From the NCBI RefSeq assembly GCF_030296575.1, contig NZ_AP027729.1:372001-436000 (forward strand): 64,000 nt of DNA. The letters are read 5' to 3'. The position numbers were made by a program, and so were the translations under genes. A model generated the notes under the pieces. It was not told the origin of the DNA. It was given only the letters and a program-made list of their open reading frames with translations, and ran no database searches. How positions within the stretch are numbered: the first letter of the stretch is position 1; each line of letters opens with the position of its first letter. This document shows, one piece after another, positions 32,643-44,731 of the stretch. The DNA comes from Paraoerskovia sediminicola. Lineage in GTDB: Bacteria; Actinomycetota; Actinomycetes; Actinomycetales; Cellulomonadaceae.

Positions 32643-34386
32643 GCGCCGCCCGCCCGACGCTGCCGATCGCGGACCGCACCGAGGTGCGTCGCACCACCGG
32701 AGCGCTCTTCATGAAGCACCGGCGCGCCCTCGCCGGCATGGCCGTCCTGCACACCACCTCCGCGGTGGTCGGCCTCGCCGGCCCGTTCCTCCTCGGCCGG
32801 CTCGTCGACTCCGTCACCGGAGGGACGACCACCGGCCACGTCGACACCCTCGTGCTCGTCCTGCTCGCCGCGTTCGTCGTGCAGGCGGTCGTCGTGCGGT
32901 TCGCCCAGAAGGTCTCGATGGTGTTCGGCGAGCAGGTGTTCGCCGAGCTCCGCGAGGACTTCATGGGGAAGGTGACGCGGCTGCCGCTCTCGGTCGTCGA
33001 GACCGCAGGGACGGGCGACCTGCTCGCGCGCACCACCAACGACATCAACAAGCTGCAGCACGCGATCAGGTTCGGCGTCCCCCAGGTCCTGGTGTGCGTC
33101 ATCACCATCGTGCTCACGATCGCCGCGGCGGTCGTCGTCGCCCCGTTCGTCGCCCTCGGCCTGCTCGTCGGAGTCCCGATCGCGGTCGTCGCGACGCGTC
33201 GCTACCTCGCCCGGGCGACAGCGGGGTACCTGCGCGAGTCCGCGGCGTACGCGACCCTCAACGGGACGATCACCGAGGCCGTCGAGGAGCCCGGACCACC
33301 GACGCCCTGCACCTGGGTCGGCGCGTCCGCCGCCGCGTGGACCGCGACCTCGGCGAGGCGTTCGCCGCCGAACGGTTCACGCTGGGGCTGCGCCTGCGGC
33401 TCATCCCCGCTCTCGACGCGGCGATCGTCGTCGCGCCCGTCGCGATCCTGCTCTGGGGCGGGTGGCTGATCTCGCAGGGCCACGCGACGCTCGGGACGGT
33501 CACGACGATCGTGGCCTTCAGCGTCCAGCTCGGCGAGCCCCTGTTCAACCTCGTGTTCTGGCTCGACGAGCTGCAGGTCGCGGGCGTCTCCCTCGCGCGC
33601 GTCGTCGGCGTCGGGCTCGTCCCGCCGGACCGCACGGCGGGGACCGCAGCACCGACGGACGACCACGTCGAGGTGCGCGACGTGCGCTACGCGTACCGCG
33701 AGGGGCGCGACGTCCTGCACGGCATCGACCTGGATCTCCGCGTCGGTGAACGGCTCGCCGTCGTGGGTCCGTCCGGCGCCGGGAAGTCGACGCTCGGGCG
33801 CATGCTCGCCGGGATCCACCCGCCCACCGGAGGGTCGGTGACCGTCGGTAGCGTGCCGCTGGTCGAGCTGCCCGTCGACGACCTGCGGCAACGCGTCGCC
33901 CTGGTCACGCAGGAGCACCACGTGTTCGTGGGGACGCTCGCCCAGAACCTGCGCCTCGCCGACACCTCGGCGTCCGACGAGCGGCTCGCCGAGGCGCTCG
34001 ACGCCGTCGACGCCCTCGGGTGGGCACGCGCGCTGCCCGACGGGCTCGAGACCGGCGTCGGCTCGGGCGGGCACGTGCTCACGCCCGCCCAGGCGCAGCA
34101 GGTCGCGCTGGCCCGCCTCGTGCTGCTCGACCCCCACACCCTCGTGCTGGACGAGGCGACGTCGCTGCTCGACCCGCGCGCCGCGCGCCACCTCGAGGGA
34201 TCGCTCGACGCCGTGCTCACCGGCCGCACGGTCATCGCGATCGCGCACCGACTCCACACGGCCCACGACGCCGACCGGGTCGCCGTGGTCGACGCCGGCC
34301 GGATCACCGAGATCGGGCCGCACGACGACCTTGTCGCCGCCGGGGGCGAGTACGCGCGGCTCTGGGAGTCCTGGCAGCAGGAGTAG
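32639..34386 (+). CDS. ABC exporter half-transporter with catalytic nucleotide site (subunit 2); frameshift near 33287
   Basis: About 582 aa after repair. Six membrane helices, then an ATPase with intact Walker A (GPSGAGKST), Q-loop, Walker B LVLDEATS and H-loop IAIAHRLH, but a degenerate signature LTPAQAQQ in place of LSGGQ. This complements subunit 1 exactly: one composite site keeps all motifs, the other keeps none. One G is missing at GG 33286-33287 (restores [14 protein letters not shown]). Convergent with the giant surface-protein gene. Confidence 0.9.
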
Positions 34387-34410
34387 GCGCCGGAGCCCCT
34401 CCGGACGAGA

Positions 34411-37400
34411 TCAGGCCCGTCGCCGCGCCCGCAGGCCGCCCACGACGACGACCCCGCCCAGCAGCACCAGCGCCAGCGCCCACGGGACGAGCGCGAGCGC
34501 CTGGCTGCCGGTCATCGGCAGCGAGCCCGAACCGGAGCCGTCCGCGTCCGGTGCCGGAGCGGGGTCCGGTGGCGCGGTGACCGTGTCCTGGGCGGTGACG
34601 GGCTCCCCGCCCGGCCCGCCGCCGGTCGCCGTGGCGACGTTGACGACCTCGACGTCCGGGTCCGCGGTGATCGCGGTGACCACCGTGATCGGCGGCGCGG
34701 CGGCACCCACCGCGAGCGTCCCCGAGTACGTGCACTCGACGGCGTCGCCCTGGTCGCCGGCCTGGTCGCCGCACGCCCAGCCGGTGCCGGAGGCGTCGAC
34801 GAGCTCGAGCCCGTCCGGCAGGTCGTCGGTGACCACGACGGGCTCCACCGTCTCGTTCGGTCCCTCGTTCGTCACCTCGATGCTCCACGTCGCCTGCCGG
34901 TCGACGGTGCCGTCGGGCAGGTCGCCCTGGTCGGTGAGCGTCTTGTCGATCGCCAGCTGGACCTTCGGCGTGACCGGCGCGACGTCCGTCGCGACGTCGT
35001 CGTCCGTGGTCGTCTGGGCGGACGGCGTACTCAGCTCGGCGGTGTTCGTCACCTCGGGGTAGGCGCCGGGCAGGACGTCGACGGCGACGCTCACCTCGAA
35101 CGAGTCCCCGATGCCGAGGGCGCTCGTGCGCAGGCAGGTCACCGTCTGACCGCTGATCGTGCAGTCGGAGCCGTCCGACGTCGCCGAGATCGGTGCCAGC
35201 GCGTCGGGCAGCGTGTCCGTGACGGAGATCGGCCCCGGGTCGGGTGTCGGCCCCTCGTTCGTGACCGTCAGCGTGTACGTGCCCTCCTCGCCCACGGCCA
35301 GGTCCCCCTCGTGGGACTTGCCCATGACGAGGTTCACCAGGGCCGGGACGGTCGCGGTGTCGGTCGCCTCGTCGTTGGTCGTGTCGGTCTGGTCGGTGGG
35401 AGTGGAGACGATCGCGGTGTTCGTCACCTGCGGGTACGCGCCCGGCAGGACGTTCGCGGTCACGAGCAGCACGTCCTCCTCGCCCACCGCGAGGCCGTCC
35501 GTGTCGGTGCACACGAGCTCCGCGCCGGAGACCGCGCAGTCGGTCGAGGGGTCGATCGAGCCCGACGACGACGTCACGTCGACGTACTCGAGCCCCGGGG
35601 GCAGAGAGTCGAGGATCTCCACCGGACCGGGGTCCGGCGTGGGGCCGTCGTTGCGCACGGTCACGGTGTACGTGACCTGGCCACCGACCACGAGATCGCC
35701 CGTGTGCGACTTCGTGATCTCCAGGTCGACGAGCTCGGGGACGTCGACGACGTCCGTCGCCGTGTTGTCGTCGAGCGCGGTCTCCGGCGTGGTCGTCGCG
35801 ACGGTCGCCACGTTCTCGACCTGCGGGTACGCCGCGACCTCGACCATCGCGGTGATCGTGATCGGTGCGGCGTCCGCACCCGGCAGCAGCGGGTCGTCGA
35901 GGTCGCACGTCACGTCCTGGCCGGCGATCGCGCACGTCCACCCGCTGCCGGTCGCCGCGGTGGGGACGAGCCCGGCCGGGAGCGGGTCGTCCATCGTGAC
36001 GTCCGTCGCGGTCGACGGGCCGGCGTTGGAGACCTCGACCGTGAAGTCGAAGGCCTCGCCGATGATCACGTCGTCTGCCGCGTGCGTCTTCGTGATCGCG
36101 AGGTCCGCGAGGGCGACGACGTCCACGTCCGCGTCGTCCGAGTTCGGCAGGGTGCCGGTCTCGGTCGTGCTCGTCTCGACGAAGGCCGTGTTCGTCAGGG
36201 TCGTGCCGTCGGGGACGCCGGCGAGCACGTCGACGTCGACGACGAGCTCGGCCGCGTCACCGGGGTCGAGCGGGGCGTCGAGGGTGCAGATCACCGTCGG
36301 GGTGATGATCGGGCAGGACCAGCCGGTGCCGGCGGCCGCGGTGGCGACCAGGCCGGTGGGGAGGGCGTCCCGGACCGTCACGGCGTCGGCGGTCGAGGGG
36401 CCGGCGTTCGTCACCTGGATCGTGAACTGCGTGGTCCCGCCCGCCGTGGCCGGGTCGTCGCCGGTCGTCGTCTTGACGATGCCCAGGTCGACCTGGTCGA
36501 CGATCAGGACGTCGTCGCGGTCGTCGTTGTTCGTGAGGTCGGGGTCGTTGGTGGTCCCCCGGACCGACGCGATGTTGGTCAGGGTCGCGGGGCCGGCGTC
36601 CGGCGCGATCGTGGCGACCACCGTGATCGACGGCGCGTCGGCACCGGCGGCGAGCACGGTCGCCCGGACGCACGAGACCACGGGCGGTGTGTCGGACGAG
36701 ACCGAGCAGGTCCACTCGGGACCACCGTCGGCCGTGGCGCTGACGACGCCCGCCGGGAGCGGGTCGCTCACGGTGATGGGGCCCTGGGAGTCAGACGGTC
36801 CGTCGTTGCTGACGTCCAGCGTCCACTCGACCGTCTCGCCGGCGGTGAACGTCGCGTCCGGGTCGTGGGACTTGTCGAGCACGAGGTCCGCCGACGTGTC
36901 GAACACCGACTCGTCGGTCGCCACGTTGTTCGTCAGGTCCGGGTCGGTCGTCGTCGTCGTGACCCTCGCCTCGTTGACGATGAGATCGACCTGGTCCTGC
37001 GTGATCGACGCGGGGACGGCGACGGTGATGTCGACGGTCGCGAAGTCGCCTACCACCAGGTCGCCCGCGAGGTCGCAGGTGAAGCTGGTCGCGTCCGTGG
37101 ACGGGGTGCAGCTCCAGGCTCCTCGACGTCGAGCGCGCTCACGAACGTCAGGCCGGCAGGCAGGTCGTCGGTGATCGAGACCCCGGCCGCGTCCGACGGA
37201 CCGTCGTTGTCGACCCGCAGCTCGTACGTCGCATCCTCGCCGGCGACGAGATCGACGGTGGCCCGCTTGTCGATCCGCACGTCGGCGACGGTCGTGACGG
37301 TGTCGGTCGTGGAGTCGGTGTCGTTGTCCGGGTTCGGGTCGGTGGTCGAGCCCGTCACCGTGGCGGTGTTCGTCAGGTCGCCGACCGTCCCTGACGGCAC

Positions 37401-40400
37401 CGACACCGTGATCGCCAGCTGCTCGGCCGGAGCACCCGCCGGGAGGTCCGCGGAGTACTCGCAGCGCACGACGCCCGCGCCCTGGTCGGCGCACGCCCAG
37501 TCGGTACCGACCCCCGAGACGAAGGTCGTACCCGCGGGGAGCGTGTCCTCCACCCGGATGGGCGCCAGCGAGTCCGACGGACCGAGGTTCGTCACGTCGA
37601 GCGTGTACGTCGCGTCGGTACCCGCGACGAGCGTCCCCGTCAGGTTCTTGTCGATCGCCAGGTCGGCCAAGGTCGTCACCGACACCGAGTCGGTGTCGGT
37701 GTTGTCCGCGGGGACGAGCTCGTATGTCGGGCTCGAGACGGTCGCCGAGTTCTCGAGCGTGGTCCCCTCGGCGGCGTCCGCCGGGATGGCGACGGTGACG
37801 GTGATCGGCGGCAGCGACGCCCCCGGCGCGAGCGTGTCGGCAGCGTTGCTCCGAGCACAGTGGACGGCACCCGCGTTCTCCGTGCACGTCCACCCCGACC
37901 CGGTCGCCCCGACGAACGAGACGCCTGCGGGAAGGGTGTCGCTCACCTCGATCGGCGCCGCCGCCGTGTCCGTCGCGCTCTGGTTGGAGACGTCGATCGT
38001 CCAGTCCAGGGTCTGACCCGCCACGACAGGAGCCGTCGGATCATGTGACTTCTCGAGCAGGAGGTCGACCGCGTCGATGTACGTCGTCGCCGTCGCGCGA
38101 TCGCCACCATACGGGCCGTTCGCGCTCCCGGTCTCCGCGGTCTGGTCGAAGGCGATCGCCCGCGCACTGTTGACCTGCGGGACGGCATGACCGACGCCGG
38201 GCGTCGTCACCACGTCGGCGTCGGGCTGCGCCTGGAACGTGACCGTCGCTGACTCGTTCGGCGCCAGCTGTCCCAGCGCCGCCCAGGTGGCGGTCGTCGG
38301 GTCGCCGGCGGGCAGCAGGACGGGTTCTCGAGCCTCGGACCCGAGGTCCGGGGAGGTGACCGTCGCGGACCCGGGCACGTACGACCAGGACTCAGGGAGG
38401 GTGTCGACGGCGGTGACGCCGTACGCCGTGCCGGTCCCGGTGTTCGTGAGCGTGATGGTCCAGGTGTACGGGTCGCCGATGTAGGCGGTGGGGCCGTCGG
38501 TCGCCTCCTTCACCGCGGTGATGAGCGGCAGGTCGGGGGTCACCGTCGCGTCGGAGTCGTTGCCCGCGTAGGTGCGGCCACCCGACGGCAGGCCCTCGTA
38601 GGAGTCCAGGCTCGCCGTGTTCGTCAGCGGGTCACCGGTGATCGTCGGGCTCTCCGCCAGCGTGGCGTCGTAGCTCAGGGCGAAGCTCGCCCCGGGATCG
38701 AGCGGTCCGGGCAGGTCGGCGGGCAGCCAGGTGATCGTCCGCGTCGTCGGGTCGTACGACCCGCCGTTCGAGATCGATGTGGGGAAGACCTCGACGCCGA
38801 CAGGTACGACGTCGGACACCGTGGCGTTGTAGGCCGGGCTCACGAGGTCCCCCGTCGCGTTGGCGACATCGAGCGTGTACGTGAAGCGGTCGCCCGGCTC
38901 GGGGGTCTGGTCCGACACGGACTTGTCGATCGTCACGGACGGCTCGAGCACGGTCACCGTCGCGGTCCGGGTGATGCCGGTGTTGGTCCAGGCATAGCTC
39001 GGGTCGGGCGGATCGGTCGCGAGGTCCACGTTGTCCCAGCGCGCCACGGCCTGGTTGACGATCGTGGCACCGGCGACGTTCGAGCCGATGTCGGCGACCA
39101 CACCCGAGTAGCGGATCGTGAGCACGCGGGTCGTGGGGGCGGCCGTCACGTCACCGACGTACATGCCCAGCAGCGTCGAACCGTCAGGTCCGCCGGTCGG
39201 CGGCAGGAGAGTGGCACCGCAGTCGGTCACACCGCTGAAGCCGACGCAGGTGACACTCTGGAGCTCCAGAGAGCCGGCATCGATCCCCGCGGGCACCTGG
39301 TCGGTGATGGCCGCCTGGTAGAAGTTGGTGTCCGACGGCACCGTCGCGACCACGGTGTAGGTCACCGTCTCGCCGATCGTCGCGCGCTCCGGCGTGACGA
39401 ACTTTGCGGTGCCCGCCCCCGGCACCAGCACGGTCGCGCTGTCCTGGGCCGAGTACTGCCGCTCGTTCGGGTCACCCGGTGTGCTCGGCGTGTCGCCCGG
39501 CCCGTCCGCGGTCCCGTCGTCGAGGGAGCTTCCGGTCAGCGTGACCGTGTTGGTGTACTCGTCACCACCGACGGCCGAGGTGTCGACGGTCGCCGTATAG
39601 GTGCGCGTCACCGCGTTGCCGCCACCCGCGAGGACCTCGTCGAGCGCGAACGCGATGCGCTCCTCGTCGGGGGCGCACCCGTCCGCCCCGAGGTCGGGGC
39701 CGAGCGTCGTGCCGCTGCCGGGACCGAACGCGTCGAACGTGAGCCCCGCCGGGATGCAGTCGACGAGCCAGGCGTCGTGCAGCGGTGGGCGGTTGTTCGT
39801 GTTCGACGCGGTCAGCGTGTACTCGACGGTGTCGCCGCCTCGCACGACCGTGGGGTCCGCGACCTTGGCGACGGCGGGTGCGGGCTGACGGACCTGCACC
39901 TGGTAGGACGCCGGCGGTGTCACCACGGGCGCGCCGCCGACCTCGTCGAACGACCTGAAGGTGGCGGTATTCGTCAGTGTCGGCTGACCGCCCACCGTGC
40001 TCTTCACCCGCGTCGTGAGGGTGACCTCGAAGCGCTGCGTGAGGTCGGTGCTGTTGGTGTAGGTCTCCGGGAACGTCAGCGTCCCGTCCGCGTCCACGGA
40101 GAAGCCTGCCGGGAGCGTGTCCCGGACGGGGTTGGTCGGGTCGGCGATGAAGGCGCCGGAGGGCGCGGGGGCGACGATCTCGAGCTGGTTCGGGATCGGG
40201 TCCGTGAGCGTCGCCTGGAAGACCGACGTCTGCGCGGGGATGTCGACGGCGTACGAATAGGTCACGAGCTCGCCCGGGACCGCCTGGCTCGGCGTGTTGT
40301 TCCCCGACTCGGTGATCGAGGTCGTCCCGCTCTTGGAGACCACCGCGCCGGGCGTGAAGACGTTCGAGTCGTCGGTCGCCGCCGGCGCATTCTCCTGGGC

Positions 40401-43255
40401 CGCGGCCACCGTGTCGTCGATGTTGTCGGCCGGGTAGTAGGTCGCTCCGACGTTCGTCTCGTTCGTGAAGGCCTCGTAGCTGCGCACCGCAGCCGTGTTG
40501 GTCAGAGTGACACCCGCGCTCGTCGGGGTCGGGATCGTCATCGTGTAGTTGAGCGTCCGGGTCTGCCCGAACTCCACCTGCCACCGGTCGACGTCGGCAG
40601 GGTCGACCGGGAACTGCCAGCGCACCGCGGAACGCACCCCGGACAGCGTGAACGGAGGTTGACCGGCATCGCCCGGGTCCGTGCACGTCCCGTAGACCGG
40701 GCCGGTCCCGGTGTCGTCGATGAAGTTCGTGATGCCGCCGATCTGCGTGCAGCGGATCCCCTGCGGCAGGACGTCCCAGACGTCGAGGTCTCGCACGGAG
40801 AAGTCGTTGCCGGTCGCGGTGGAACCGTTGTTCGTCACGTCGACCCGGAAGACGACGTGCGAACCCTCCTCGACCTCGATCCCGTCCACGTCCGGGTCGG
40901 CCGTCGAGAACGCGGGGACGTCGACGGACTGGACGCCCTTGGTCACGAGGACGTCGGCGGCCGGTGCGAGCTCGAACGGGACGGAGTCCCGGTACGAACG
41001 TGCCGCTCCCCCGTTGCTCTCGATCCGCATCTTCACGAGGTTCCCGCGGACCTCGGGCTCGGTGCCGTCCGCCGGCGCCACGACGCGAGCCGCGACGACC
41101 GACTCGAAGACCGCTCCCTTGGGCACGTACCGGATGCCGTTGGTCAGGTCGCCGAGGAGCCAGACCGGCACCGCGCCGGCGACGGCCTCGGTCTCGTTGA
41201 AGTCCACGGTGGCGACCGTGTTCACGGGAGTCGTGATCGCGGACCCCGCCTCGTACTCGGTGCCCACGGGCAGGTAGTCACCGACGACAGGGTTGCGGGT
41301 CGACGTCTCCGCCGAGAAGTCAGCGCGCACGATGAAGCACACCCGGTCGCCGAGGCGGTAGAGGAGATCCTCGGCGTCCACCCCGGGGTCGTCGGCCTCC
41401 ACGTAGAGCGAGGCGTCGGTGGGGCACGGGTCGCCCGCGTCGAGGCGTCCGCGCGGCAGGATCTTCTTGTCGAGGGACGGACCGGTCGACGTCTGGGTCG
41501 CGTCGGAGATGTCGTTGACGGTCGTCGACTGGTCGGGGATGCCGGGGATCGGGATGGTCGTCGCCGACGCGGCGACGCGGTTGGTGAACTCGTCGCCGCT
41601 CGCCGTCTTCAGGCCCGTGTCCGGCCCACCCTCGTACTCGTCGAGCATGCGCCCGTAGTAGGTGACGACCGCCGTCTGCTCGTCGGCGAGCTGGGCGATC
41701 TCCCCGAAGTAGACGGCGTAGCCACCGTTCGGGAGGACTTCGACCCGCTGGTACGGCAGGGGCTCGTCGGGGCCACCGGCCACCGAGATCGTCGGCGCGT
41801 ACGCGGCGTCCGGGTCGCAGGTGGCACCGCTGGGTGAGTAGTTGGTCTGGTCGTCGAGCGGGCAGACGCCGTCGGGGATCGTGTCGATCAGCTTCACACC
41901 ACCCTGAGCCGCGTACTCGCTCGCATCGACGGTGATGGTGTAGGTCGCGACGTCCCCCGCCGAGAACTCGGTCGGGTCGACGTCCTTGCGGATCCGGAGG
42001 TCCTCGATCGAGCGGGAGACGGAGTCCTCGTTCTCCACGGTCGTCGGCGTCCCCGGCTCGACATCCCCCGTGTAGTCGCCGGAGACCCGCGCGACGTTGG
42101 TCACCGAGCTCTCCGAGGACTGCTCCTGGGTCGCGGCCCCGGTGTTGTTGTCGAGGTTCGCGCCCTGGAGGCCGGACGCCGCATCGGGTGCCGGGTCGGG
42201 GAACGCGACGTTCGCCTGCAGGCCGATGCCTGCCGCGTACGGCAACGAGACGTCGGCTCCGGCCGGCAGGTCCCCGAGATCCCAGGTGAGCTTGGTGTAG
42301 ACCCCGGCCGGATACGTCGTCCCGCCGTCGGGTGCCGGATCCGTCACGGTCTCGACCGAGTCCGGGGCCACGCAGTCGGCGACGACCGGCGTCGCGTCCA
42401 ACCCACCGGAACCGGGATACTCCTCGGTCACCGTCTGGGAGTTGTCGACACCGCCACACCCGAGGAACTCCAGTTCCGCCGGCAGGTAGTCCGTGACGAC
42501 GACGCCGTCGACGCCCGCCTGATCCGTCGTGCGGATCCGCAGCGTGTACACGGTGCTGAACCCGTCGTGCAGCCCGCGCATCAGCTCGCCCTCGGGGCTG
42601 GGCTCGGACTTGTCGACCTCGATGGCGGTGAGCGTCGTCGTGCTGTCGTCGGAGTCCGAGTCGACGGACCCCGAGGCGATCGGGACGCCGTCCGCGTCGA
42701 AGGTCGGCACCACCCGCGCATCGGGGCTCGCGTAGGACTCGCCCGTGTTCGTCACGCTGGAGCCGACGACGTACTCCGTGCCCCCGGGGTCGCCGCCGTG
42801 TCGCTCAGGGTCACCTGGAAGCTGATCGTGGTGGAGTCGCCCGGCTGCAGGTCCGCGACGTTCTTCCAGATCAGAGTCTGCTGGTCGACGAACTCGCCCG
42901 AGCCGGGCGGGTCCTCGACGCTGTTGGTCACGATCGTCGGCTCGCCCGCACCCGCAGGGGACGACGAGCCCGGGACATAGGTCACGCCAACGGGCAGCTC
43001 GTCGCGGAACGAGAGGTTGAACTCGGGCTGATCGCCCGGGTTCGTGGCCGTGAGCGTGAACGTCACCGGCTCACCGGCGAGCACGGAGCTCGGGGACGAC
43101 TTGGTGAGGGAGAGCTCGGCGTCGGCGCTCGCCGGCTGCGCGCCGGCGAGCATCAGCGCGACACCGCCGACCAGGGCAGCCAGGCTCCACCGGCGCGAAC
43201 GGGCACGGCTCGTCGGACCGGGAGTACCGCCGGCACGGCGGTGACGTGGCTGCAC
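34411..43255 (-). CDS. Giant LPXTG-anchored DUF11-repeat surface protein; frameshifts near 42783 and 37121
   Basis: About 2948 aa when two missing bases are restored. A signal peptide (RRWSLAALVGG...QPASA, about 20-45) is followed by DUF11/isopeptide-type beta modules through about residue 1730. Nine tandem repeats of about 130 aa (about 1730-2900) each carry a version of LxITKSH...YTVxVxNxGPS...LPxGL...GWxC...NTAxV. The sorting signal is LPMTG, then a membrane helix and an RRRA tail, so sortase should attach it to peptidoglycan. Repairs: one C at 42781-42785 (GGTEYVVGSSVTNTG) and one at 37121-37122 (DVEGAWSCTP). GTG 43255 is preferred because TACCGT lies 6 nt upstream. Likely an extended adhesin or stalk; ligand unknown. 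Long open frames on the opposite strand are composition shadows. Confidence 0.88.
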
Positions 43256-43261
43256 TCCGCG

Positions 43262-43267
43262 ACGGTA
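43262..43267 (-). promoter_or_regulatory. -10 hexamer TACCGT, leaderless arrangement
   Basis: Minus-strand TACCGT ends 6 nt before GTG 43255 of the giant surface-protein gene. Confidence 0.5.
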
Positions 43268-43328
43268 TGCGAGATGCGTCACAACCGCAGCCGTTCCGAC
43301 GGGTGAGAACACCGCCGTGCTCGAATCG

Positions 43329-44186
43329 TTAGGATCGCGGCGTGGCACGGCGGACGACGGCCTCGGCCTGCTTGAGCAGCGGCCCGTCGATCATCCGGCC
43401 CTCGTGGACGAAGACGCCGTCGTGGCCCTCCGCGGCGGCGAGGAGCCCGCGGGCGGCGGTCACGTCGCCCTCCGGGGGCGCGTAGGCCGCACGGATCACG
43501 GCGACGTGCGACGGGTGGACGCACGCGGTGGCCGCGAACCCGACCGCGGCGGCGTCCTCGGCCTCGACCCGGAGGCCGTCGAGATCGTCGACCGCCAGGT
43601 GGACGGCGTCGATCGCCGCGACACCTGCCGCGCCCGCCGCGAGCAGCACCGTCGACCGCGCGTGCCGCGCGACGTCCCGGTAGCGGCCGTCGGCCCGCCG
43701 GCTCGACGTCCCGCCGAGGGAGGCCACCAGGTCGTCGGCGCCCCACATCAGGGCCACCACCTCGGGCCGTCGGGCCAGCTCGGCGGCCGCGACCACGCCG
43801 GCCGCGGTCTCGCACAGCGCGACGACGCGGCACTCCCCCAGCCGCGCGTCCAGGGTCGCGGGCAGCGACGCGTCGGCCTTGGCGACCATGACGGTCCGGA
43901 ACGACGTACCGGCGAGCGCATCGAGGTCGGCTCGGTGGTCGGGCGTCCCGACCGGGTTGACCCGGACGACGACCCGCTCCGGGTCCAGCGCCCGGCTCGC
44001 GGCCACGACGGCGCGCCGTGCCTCGGCCCTGCCCGCCGGCGCCACACCGTCCTCCAGGTCGAGGATCACCGCGTCGGCACGGTCGAGCGCCTTCGCGTAC
44101 CGGTCGGGGCGGTCCGCGGGGCAGAAGAGCAGCGCCGGGCCGAGGTCGAAGGCCGGCTCCGTGGCGCTGGTCCGTGCGGCGCTCAT
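43329..44186 (-). CDS. citE: CitE-like beta-hydroxyacyl-CoA lyase (HpcH/HpaI fold)
   Basis: 285 aa TIM-barrel lyase: [27 protein letters not shown] (metal ligand Asp/Glu), [17 protein letters not shown] (second acidic ligand), [13 protein letters not shown]. There are no citrate-lyase partner genes. In M. tuberculosis the homologue at the matching place (Rv2498c) is reported to cleave (R)-HMG-CoA in leucine breakdown and citramalyl-CoA in itaconate breakdown; the same role is inferred here. ATG 44186 overlaps the MaoC stop. Last gene of the bkd/leu operon. Confidence 0.85.
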   Translation of the reverse strand: MSAARTSATEPAFDLGPALLFCPADRPDRYAKALDRADAVILDLEDGVAPAGRAEARRAVVAASRALDPERVVVRVNPVGTPDHRADLDALAGTSFRTVMVAKADASLPATLDARLGECRVVALCETAAGVVAAAELARRPEVVALMWGADDLVASLGGTSSRRADGRYRDVARHARSTVLLAAGAAGVAAIDAVHLAVDDLDGLRVEAEDAAAVGFAATACVHPSHVAVIRAAYAPPEGDVTAARGLLAAAEGHDGVFVHEGRMIDGPLLKQAEAVVRRATPRS

Positions 44187-44731
44187 CCGTCGGCGTCCCG
44201 TTCCGAGCCCGTGCCCCGGTCCTGCTCGCGCTGCTCGTGCGCAGCCCGCTCCCACAGCATGACCTGCCGGGTCGCCGACGCGACGAGCACGCCGTCCTGG
44301 TTGAGCCCGCGGTGCTCGAGCACCGCGATCCCCTGGCCGGGGCGCGACCGCGAGGCTCGCACGGAGCTCACCCGGGTCTCGGCGTACAGGGTGTCGCCGT
44401 GGAAGACCGGGGCGGGGAACACGACGTCCGACAGCCCGAGGTTCGCGACGATCGTGCCCTGGGTGAGCTGCGCGACCGAGGCCCCGACGAGCGTCGAGAG
44501 CGTGAGCATCGAGTTGACGAGGCGACGCCCGAAGGGCTGGGTCTCGGCCCAGGCGGCGTCGAGGTGGAGCGCCTGGGTGTTCATCGTCAGGGTCGTGAAG
44601 AGCACGTTGTCGGCCTCGGTGAGCGTGCGGCCGGGGCGGTGCAGGTAGCGCACGCCCGTCTCGAGCTCGTCGAGGTAGAGCCCTCGCTGCACGACGGTCC
44701 GCTCGCCGGCGGCCGCCCCGTCCTCGCTCAT
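44183..44731 (-). CDS. MaoC-like enoyl-CoA hydratase (probable methylglutaconyl/mesaconyl-CoA hydratase)
   Basis: 182 aa hotdog-fold protein. The hydratase motif region is seen as [26 protein letters not shown], with [17 protein letters not shown] and [12 protein letters not shown]. It corresponds by place to Rv2499c of M. tuberculosis, next to the CitE-like lyase, and probably hydrates 3-methylglutaconyl-CoA to (R)-HMG-CoA. It overlaps its neighbours at both ends by ATGA. The substrate is inferred from context. Confidence 0.82.
   Translation of the reverse strand: MSEDGAAAGERTVVQRGLYLDELETGVRYLHRPGRTLTEADNVLFTTLTMNTQALHLDAAWAETQPFGRRLVNSMLTLSTLVGASVAQLTQGTIVANLGLSDVVFPAPVFHGDTLYAETRVSSVRASRSRPGQGIAVLEHRGLNQDGVLVASATRQVMLWERAAHEQREQDRGTGSERDADG

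Noticed and set aside
35159-38016. Long plus-strand open frames (up to about 900 codons) across the giant surface-protein gene
   Set aside because: They mirror the codon periodicity of the high-GC gene on the other strand, lack ribosome sites and domains, and read as Arg/Val/Asp-rich shadow sequence.
43329-44186. Citrate lyase beta subunit
   Set aside because: No alpha or gamma subunits, ligase or transporter genes nearby; position in the bkd/leu operon fits a beta-hydroxyacyl-CoA lyase.
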